Source: JAEUMD01 sp044222395 (GTDB taxonomy: Bacteria; Pseudomonadota; Alphaproteobacteria; Rhizobiales; Hyphomicrobiaceae). From it: a DNA stretch of 58,934 nt. The translations under genes and the position numbers were made by a program. Positions 53,228 to 58,934 of the stretch are shown here, one piece after another (the first letter of the stretch is position 1; every line of letters begins with the position of its first letter). The notes under the pieces are model-generated. The model saw only the letters and a list, made by a program, of their open reading frames with translations, ran no database searches and was not told the origin of the DNA. Location: assembly GCA_044222395.1 (NCBI GenBank), contig JBGANK010000018.1:1-58934 (forward strand), read 5' to 3'.

Positions 53228-54292
53228 ATGGCCTCGTTCGACAAGCTCCCCTCGGGCTACTGGAGAGCCCAAGTTCGCCGCAAGGGTCGGTCCGTCTCAA
53301 AGACGTTCCGGCTCAAGTCGGAGGCCGAGGTTTGGGCTATCGATACAGAGCGGGTCATCCAAGGCGGAAAAGACCCGGACGCCGTCCAGATTGACCCTAG
53401 AGCCCTTTTCGGCACCCTCATCGACTTGCATATCGCCGATTTGGCTGAAGTGGGCAAACCGCTGCTCCGCAGCAAGGCCATGTGTCTTGAGAAGCTGCGG
53501 TGCGATCTCGGCAAGGAGCGCCTCTCCGCCATCACGCGCGAGCGACTGATCGCCTACGGCAAGCTGCGAGCGAAGGAAGGCGCAGGACCGGTCACTCTTG
53601 CCATCGACATCGGATACATCCGAACCATTCTCGTCCACGCCGCTGCCGTCCACGGGGTCGAGGTGCCCACCGAACAAGTCACCCTCGCCCGCGTCGCCCT
53701 CCGTCGCCTCGGCCTCATCGGCAAGGGAAATGAACGCGATCGCCGGCCCACGCAAGACGAGTTGGACCGGATCATCGCCTACAATGACAACAACCTGCGC
53801 CAAGCCATCCCGGTTGGACGCCTCGTCCGGTTCGCCGTTGCCACGGCGATGCGCCAGGACGAAATCTGCACGCTTCGTTGGGCGGACGTGAACCTTGACA
53901 CCTGCATCGCCACGGTGCGCAATCGGAAAGACCCCCGGCGCAAATCCGGCAACGACCAGAGGGTCCCTCTACTCGACGCTACCGGCTACGACGCCGTTGC
54001 CATCCTCAAGGAGCAGCAAGCTCTGGGTTTTGGCGGCGACCGCGTGTTTCCTTACAACGGCCGCTCGCTCGGCACTGCTTTCCGCCGCAGCTGCCGCGAA
54101 CTCGATATCGAGGATCTGCACTTCCACGATCTCCGCCACGAAGCGACCAGCCGCCTGTTCGAAGCCGGGTTTGACATTCCCGAGGTGTCACTGGTCACGG
54201 GCCACAAGGATTGGAAAATGCTGCGGCGGTATCTGAACCTGCGCCCTGATCAGCTCGTCGGCCGCAAACCCTCATCGCGCAACCTCGGCTGA
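53228..54292 (+). CDS. Tyrosine recombinase/integrase of a dusA-targeting element
   Basis: 354 residues from the ATG at 53228. The short N-terminal arm-binding domain has SGYWRAQVRRKGRSVSKTFR. The core-binding helical domain is at about 60-155. The catalytic domain has R209 (AMRQDEICTLRW), H300-x-x-R303 (HDLRHE), GHKDW and the nucleophile Y335 in RRYLNL. All catalytic residues are present. It sits directly next to the truncated 5' end of dusA and points away from it, as in the known family of integrases that use dusA as their attachment site. Confidence 0.9.
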   Translation: MASFDKLPSGYWRAQVRRKGRSVSKTFRLKSEAEVWAIDTERVIQGGKDPDAVQIDPRALFGTLIDLHIADLAEVGKPLLRSKAMCLEKLRCDLGKERLSAITRERLIAYGKLRAKEGAGPVTLAIDIGYIRTILVHAAAVHGVEVPTEQVTLARVALRRLGLIGKGNERDRRPTQDELDRIIAYNDNNLRQAIPVGRLVRFAVATAMRQDEICTLRWADVNLDTCIATVRNRKDPRRKSGNDQRVPLLDATGYDAVAILKEQQALGFGGDRVFPYNGRSLGTAFRRSCRELDIEDLHFHDLRHEATSRLFEAGFDIPEVSLVTGHKDWKMLRRYLNLRPDQLVGRKPSSRNLG

Positions 54293-54668
54293 TCTGGCAC
54301 TTTGCAATGATGCCGGTCGTCCTCGGTCGACTCACCAGAGGTACGACCGCGATGCCCTGTCGATGATGGCGCACAAGGCTCGTGACGCGATGGCCAGCGA
54401 CACGATCGAGGCAATCGCCGATATGACCGGTTCCCATCGAAATGCAGTCAATTACCGCGATGTCGCCGATGGCCGACCGAGCGGCGCGTTATCACACAGC
54501 CTCCAGAGGAAGCGGACGGTTTAAACATGCCATCAGAATGTTGAGATTGGTGGTGGAGCGATGTCTGCTTCCCGTCCGGAAGCATCTGATCATTCTCGCC
54601 TAGGTCTTAGGCGTTCCGCTTGTTCCCGGATCCCTAACGAGGCACACTACCTGTAGGGGGAATCAAGC
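54293..54668. other. Gap between integrase and methylase genes
   Basis: 376 bases with no convincing gene. A short plus-strand frame from the ATG at 54363 to 54524 (about 53 residues, with MMAHKARDAMASDTIEAI) looks like a degenerate phage-type fragment but has no clear homology. The promoter for the methylase should lie in 54560-54660. Confidence 0.35.
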
Positions 54669-57443
54669 ATGCCATTGAGTTGGAACGAAATTAGGCGCCG
54701 CGCAGTCGCCTTTTCCCACGAGTTCAAGGACGCGCGCCGCGAGAATGCGGAGACGCACACCTTCTACAACGATTTCTTCAATGTGTTTGGCATCTCCCGC
54801 CGCCGCGTTGCGAGCTTCGAGGAACCCGTCAAGATGCTCGGGGCCAAGCGGGGTCGCATCGACTTGTTCTGGAAGGGGACGCTCATCGTCGAGCAGAAGA
54901 GCGCTGGCCGCGACCTTGCCCGGGCCAAGACTCAGGCGCTCGATTACTTCCCCAACCTGACCGAGGACGAGCTTCCGCAATTCATCCTCGTGTCCGACTT
55001 TCAGACCTTCGAGCTTCACGACTTGGACGGCGGCACATCGTTTGCCTTCAAGCTGTCCGAGCTTCCAAACAACATCGAGCACTTCGCCTTCATCGCAGGC
55101 TACAAACGGCGCGAGTTCAAGGACCAAGACCCTGTAAACATCAAGGCGTCGGTCATCATGGGCGGCATCCACGATGCGCTCAAATCCAACGGCTATGTCG
55201 GGGCCGACCTCGAATTGTTCCTCGTCCGCTTGCTCTTCTGCCTGTTCGCCGACGACACCGGCATCTTCGAGAAAGGCATCTTCACGTCATTCGTTGAGGA
55301 CAGAACGCGGCCCGATGGCTCCGACCTCGGCGGTCAATTGGCACTGCTGTTCCAGACACTCAACCAAGATACGGCCAAACGCCCGAAGAACCTGGACGAG
55401 GATGTAGCCGCCTTCCCCTACGTCAACGGCGACTTATTTCGCCGTCATCTGCCGCTCGCCAGCTTCGACAGTGTAATGCGGAATGCGCTGCTCAAAGCGT
55501 GTTACTTCGATTGGAGCGAGATTTCGCCCGCTGTGTTCGGTGCGCTGTTTCAGCACGTCATGGACACAGAAGATAAGGACAAGCGGCGCGGTATCGGGGC
55601 ACACTACACGACCGAGCGGGCCATCATGAAAGTGATCCGCCCGCTGTTCCTCGATGCGCTGCGCGACGAGCTGGAACACGCCAAGACATCGAAGCCGAAG
55701 CTCCGCGTGCTCCACGACAAGCTGGCAGGCCTGCGCTTTCTCGACCCTGCGTGCGGCTGCGGCAACTTCCTCATTATCGCCTATCGGGAATTGCGCCTTC
55801 TCGAAATCGACCTGTTGAAGCTTCTGCACCCAAAGCGCGACCAGCTTCAACTGGGCGACCTCACACGGCTTTCGCGAGTCAATGTGGATCAGTTCTATGG
55901 GATCGAGATCGAGGAGTTCCCCGCCCGCATTGCGGAAGTGGCACTGTGGCTCGTCGATCACCAAATGAACAACCGTCTGTCGAGCGAGTTCGGGCATCTT
56001 TATGTGCGAATTCCTCTCACAACCTCTCCACACATCATCAATGCCAATGCCCTGAAAGCCGATTGGAGCGGGCTCGTGAAGGCGGCAGACCTGTCGTACA
56101 TCCTCGGCAATCCTCCATTCATCGGCCACCAGTACCGCAGCGATCCGCAAGTGGATGACCATACGCTTGTGTGGGGCACAAAGGGACGTTTCGGACGGCT
56201 CGACTATGTGTCGTGCTGGTATCGCAAGGCACTCGACTACATCCGCGACAACCCCGCGATACAGGTAGCTTTCGTCTCGACGAACTCCATTACGCAAGGC
56301 GAGCAGGCTAGCATCTTGTGGTCGTATATGTTCCAGAACGGCGCGCACATCGCGTTCGCGCACCGCACTTTCCAATGGGCGAGCGACGCCCGAGGCAAGG
56401 CGGCGGTCCACTGCGTTATCATCGGCTTTGGACTGCGGGAGTCCACTCGTCGCCGCCTGTTCGAATACGACGACATTAAGGGAGACCCGCACGAGGTCGA
56501 GAAGGTTAGCAACATTAACGGCTACCTTGTTGACGGTCCGAATATCGCGCTGCCGACGCGCACGCAGCCAAAGCCGGGGTTCCCGAGAGCTTTACAGGGA
56601 AGCAAACCATGGGACGGTGGGCACTTGGTTCTGTCGGAAGCGGAACGGGGAGTGTTTTTGGCGAAGGAACCGAAAGCAGAGAAATGGCTCCGGCTGTATC
56701 TTGGAAGCGATGAAATGCTTTCGGGTATCAAGAGGTGGTGTCTGTGGTTGAAAGGCGTTGGGCCGAACGAACTCAAGGAACTGCCAGCGGTGCGCGAAAG
56801 ACTTGCAGCGGTACGTGATGCAAGGCTTGCGAGCCCAACAGAAACGACCAATGAACTTGCCGCGACGCCTACCTTATTTGCACAAGACCGTCAGCCGGAC
56901 CAAGGCTATCTAGCAATCCCTGAAGTCTCCTCTGAGAACCGTCGATTTATTCCCATGACATTCTTGGCGTCAGATGTGATTGCGAGCAATAAACTGCTGA
57001 CATTAAATGGCGCAACCCTTTACCACCTCGGTGTACTGTCCTCGACTATGCACATGGCTTGGGTGCGCCATATTGGAGGGCGGCTAAAAAGCGATTACAG
57101 CTACGCTCCGTCTGTCTACAACAACTTTCCCTTCCCCAAGCCAACCGATGCGCAGCGCAAGGCCATCGAGGAAGCCGCGCAAGGCGTGCTCGATGCGCGG
57201 ACGAAATTCCCCAATTCCAGTTTGGCGGATCTCTACGATCCGCTTGCCATGCCGCCCGAACTTACCAAGGCTCACACGGTGCTCGACAAGGCCGTGGACC
57301 GCGCCTATCGGCCGCAACCCTTCGCGAATGAACGCCTACGCATGGAGTATCTGTTCAAGCTCTACGAAAGCGAGGTTGCCCCGCTCGTCGCCTTACCACG
57401 GAAGGGGGCGCGCCGAACAAGAAGGGAGAGGAATGGTGGATAA
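54669..57443 (+). CDS. MmeI-like (type IIL) restriction-modification protein
   Basis: 924 residues, a single-chain enzyme with nuclease, helical, methyltransferase and target-recognition parts. N-terminal PD-ExK nuclease: D65 and E75-x-K77 in RIDLFWKGTLIVEQKSAG. The spacer helical domain is about 130-330. The methyltransferase has motif I LDPACGCGNF (358-367) and motif IV NPPF (481-484), an N6-adenine type. The target-recognition domain follows to the C-terminus (about 600-860). MmeI-family proteins methylate one strand and cut at a distance. It overlaps the next gene by 11 bases and is the first of a two-gene defence unit. Confidence 0.88.
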   Translation: MPLSWNEIRRRAVAFSHEFKDARRENAETHTFYNDFFNVFGISRRRVASFEEPVKMLGAKRGRIDLFWKGTLIVEQKSAGRDLARAKTQALDYFPNLTEDELPQFILVSDFQTFELHDLDGGTSFAFKLSELPNNIEHFAFIAGYKRREFKDQDPVNIKASVIMGGIHDALKSNGYVGADLELFLVRLLFCLFADDTGIFEKGIFTSFVEDRTRPDGSDLGGQLALLFQTLNQDTAKRPKNLDEDVAAFPYVNGDLFRRHLPLASFDSVMRNALLKACYFDWSEISPAVFGALFQHVMDTEDKDKRRGIGAHYTTERAIMKVIRPLFLDALRDELEHAKTSKPKLRVLHDKLAGLRFLDPACGCGNFLIIAYRELRLLEIDLLKLLHPKRDQLQLGDLTRLSRVNVDQFYGIEIEEFPARIAEVALWLVDHQMNNRLSSEFGHLYVRIPLTTSPHIINANALKADWSGLVKAADLSYILGNPPFIGHQYRSDPQVDDHTLVWGTKGRFGRLDYVSCWYRKALDYIRDNPAIQVAFVSTNSITQGEQASILWSYMFQNGAHIAFAHRTFQWASDARGKAAVHCVIIGFGLRESTRRRLFEYDDIKGDPHEVEKVSNINGYLVDGPNIALPTRTQPKPGFPRALQGSKPWDGGHLVLSEAERGVFLAKEPKAEKWLRLYLGSDEMLSGIKRWCLWLKGVGPNELKELPAVRERLAAVRDARLASPTETTNELAATPTLFAQDRQPDQGYLAIPEVSSENRRFIPMTFLASDVIASNKLLTLNGATLYHLGVLSSTMHMAWVRHIGGRLKSDYSYAPSVYNNFPFPKPTDAQRKAIEEAAQGVLDARTKFPNSSLADLYDPLAMPPELTKAHTVLDKAVDRAYRPQPFANERLRMEYLFKLYESEVAPLVALPRKGARRTRRERNGG

Positions 57444-58872
57444 GGGCGCTCACTACTACCGCTGTGACTTTCAGGTCCACACCCCGCGCGACCACTCTTG
57501 GAAGGGAAAGGACTGCAACACTCCTGAGGAGCGGGCGGCCTACGCTGCTTCGCTCGTGAAGGCGTGCAGGGAAAAGGCCATTCAGGCGATCGCCGTTACG
57601 GATCATCATGACTTGGCCTTCATTGCAGTCATCAGGAAAGCAGCCGAGGAAGAAACTGATCATGCGGGCAAGCCGCTTGCGGCCGCCGAGCGCCTCTCGG
57701 TTTTTCCGGGCGTCGAGTTGACTCTTGCCGTTCCGTGCCAGGCGTTGCTTATCCTTGATGCCGATTTTCCGGAGGATCGCTTTGATGGTGTCCTGACGGC
57801 ACTGACGCTCGAACCTGCGCCTCCGGGCGATCCGAAAACTGCTCAGGTCAAGCAGATTGCCCAGGTCACAACATTCGCCGACCTCAAGAGGCTGCTTGAC
57901 GCTCACAAGTGGCTCCAGAACCGATACATCGTGCTTCCCAACGTGACCAACGAAGGCAAGCATTCACTTCTCAGGTCCGGACAAGCTGGCAAATACGCAG
58001 ACATGCCGTGCGTTGGCGGCTACGTTGATGGCGACCTAGCCGGCCTGAAGCCCGGAACGTTGAGCATCCTGGCTGGGAAGGATAAGAACTGGGGCAACAA
58101 GCGTATTGCATGCATCCAGACTTCGGATACGCGCCGGGAGGACCACACCACTCTCGGGATCCACAGCACCTGGATCAAGTGGGCGGCACCTACGGCTGAG
58201 GCATTGCGCCAGGCATGCCTTGCCCAGGAATCCCGCATCAGCCACACTGAGCCGAGGCTTCCGGCTGTCGTCATCACGGGCATCAGCGTCAGCAACAGCC
58301 AGTTTTTAGGCCCCGTCGACCTGGAACTCAATCCCCAATACAACGCCCTGATCGGCGGTCGGGGCACCGGCAAGTCGACCATCCTTGAGTATCTCCGGTG
58401 GGCGCTTTGCGACCAGCCACCCGCCACCGACAGCGACGACGCCCCGAACTACCAGACGCGCCGCAGCCGCTTAATCGAGAGTACGCTAAAGCCGCACGGC
58501 GCCACCGTCGATGTGGCGTTTTCCGTCAACGACGTGCCCCATCTCGTCCGCCGCAACAGCAAGGACGGCACGTTGCTGATCAAGATTGCAGATGCCGAGC
58601 TGCGGCCATGCGCCGAGAGTGATGTACGCGCCCTACTGCCCATTCAGGCATATAGCCAGAAGCAGCTCAGCGACGTTAGCGTCCGCGTTGAGGAGCTGAC
58701 ACGGTTCATCACCGCGCCGATCCGTACCGAGCTAGCCACCATCGCCCGCCAGATCGAGGACAAGACCGAGCGCATCCGCCAGACATACGCGACCAAGCGG
58801 CGCCAGCAGAGCCTTGGAGGCGAGATCGCCAAGCGCACCCTCGCAGCAAAATCCCTTCTAGCAGGCTGTTGA
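57433..58872 (+). CDS. TrlF-like PHP-domain/AAA ATPase, truncated
   Basis: 479 residues visible from the ATG at 57433, which overlaps the methylase stop. The N-terminal PHP phosphoesterase domain (1-200) has FQVHTPRDHSW and VTDHHD metal motifs. A second part is an SMC/ABC-type ATPase with Walker A GRGTGKST at 309-316. The coiled-coil arm begins at about 425. The frame stops at 58872 in the middle of the coiled coil, far short of the Walker B/signature half that such proteins need (whole proteins are about 900 residues). Bases just before the stop resemble an insertion-sequence end. Known members occur in defence islands beside methylases; the exact mechanism is not settled. Confidence 0.8.
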   Translation: MVDKGAHYYRCDFQVHTPRDHSWKGKDCNTPEERAAYAASLVKACREKAIQAIAVTDHHDLAFIAVIRKAAEEETDHAGKPLAAAERLSVFPGVELTLAVPCQALLILDADFPEDRFDGVLTALTLEPAPPGDPKTAQVKQIAQVTTFADLKRLLDAHKWLQNRYIVLPNVTNEGKHSLLRSGQAGKYADMPCVGGYVDGDLAGLKPGTLSILAGKDKNWGNKRIACIQTSDTRREDHTTLGIHSTWIKWAAPTAEALRQACLAQESRISHTEPRLPAVVITGISVSNSQFLGPVDLELNPQYNALIGGRGTGKSTILEYLRWALCDQPPATDSDDAPNYQTRRSRLIESTLKPHGATVDVAFSVNDVPHLVRRNSKDGTLLIKIADAELRPCAESDVRALLPIQAYSQKQLSDVSVRVEELTRFITAPIRTELATIARQIEDKTERIRQTYATKRRQQSLGGEIAKRTLAAKSLLAGC

Positions 58873-58934
58873 ACTTCGGTCGCGGGTAGACTGTTTTCTC
58901 GATCTTCGGGGCGATTTGGTCGGCTTTTTTGCCG
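58862..58934. mobile_element. Possible insertion-sequence end interrupting the TrlF-like gene
   Basis: From about 58862 the sequence changes to GGCTGTTGAACTTCGG and then non-coding text, giving an early stop in the ATPase frame. A GGCTGTTGAA start is typical of some transposon ends. Only 70 bases are visible, so neither the transposase nor the other end can be checked. Confidence 0.35.

Larger units (their letters stand above)
53040..58934 (+). mobile_element. Genomic island integrated in dusA (left part only)
   Basis: The island begins at the dusA attachment site and runs beyond the window. It carries a tyrosine recombinase, then an MmeI-like restriction-methylation protein, then a TrlF-like PHP-ATPase. 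The intergenic 54293-54668 separates the recombinase from the defence genes. Content and location match dusA-inserted islands known to carry defence cargo. Confidence 0.6.

Overview
The window (about 59 kb, high GC) reads as the chromosome of an alphaproteobacterium, most likely a methylotroph of the Hyphomicrobiales. The evidence is the gene content: a methanesulfonate monooxygenase cluster, a SoxC-type sulfite dehydrogenase, a DivJ/PleC-like histidine kinase, clan AA TIGR02281 proteases and REP-like palindromes of the alphaproteobacterial kind. The species cannot be named from sequence alone.

Region 1 (342-16344) is a methanesulfonate (MSA) catabolic island. A divergent 774-bp gap separates a rightward msmABCD operon (Rieske oxygenase alpha, beta, ferredoxin, reductase, then a lone cyclic-nucleotide-binding domain) from a leftward transport operon (binding protein, permease, ATPase, permease, ATPase, small membrane protein). 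The oxygenase carries the C-X-H-X26-C-X2-H Rieske spacing that marks MsmA. One ATPase has lost the whole Walker A segment and the other has lost its H-loop histidine. Left of the transporter lie a GldA/GldF-GldG-like ABC exporter and a SoxC-type sulfite dehydrogenase with a monohaem cytochrome, which could oxidise the sulfite released from MSA.

Region 2 (16479-24053) is a tightly coupled leftward six-gene operon of unknown function: a carrier protein, an atypical acyl-CoA dehydrogenase homologue, an amino acid:[carrier protein] ligase (truncated seryl-tRNA synthetase homologue), a DUF1839 protein, a GH2 beta-mannosidase-like protein and a tandem alpha/beta-hydrolase. This is the best candidate for an undescribed pathway in the window.

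Region 3 (24583-36171) holds a GNAT acetyltransferase, two unrelated PLP amino-acid decarboxylases, a periplasmic caspase/Sel1/peptidoglycan-binding protein next to a membrane dihaem DUF4384 protein, a ThDP enzyme and a small membrane protein with a strong terminator.

Region 4 (36196-52000) is mostly core metabolism and housekeeping: AEC transporter, threonine ammonia-lyase, a 3-hydroxyisobutyrate dehydrogenase-like enzyme, YjbQ, an Lrp regulator, a DUF442-type phosphatase, a UDG-like protein, a metallo-hydrolase, GST, a nuclease, a histidine kinase, DUF1289, two retropepsin-like proteases, phosphomannomutase, and a thioredoxin/TauE pair, with palindromic repeats between genes.

Region 5 (52083-58934) is the edge of a genomic island inserted in the 5' end of dusA. 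A tyrosine recombinase sits against the reconstituted dusA and is followed by an MmeI-like restriction-methylation protein and a PHP-ATPase (TrlF-like). The latter is cut short near the window end, possibly by an insertion sequence.
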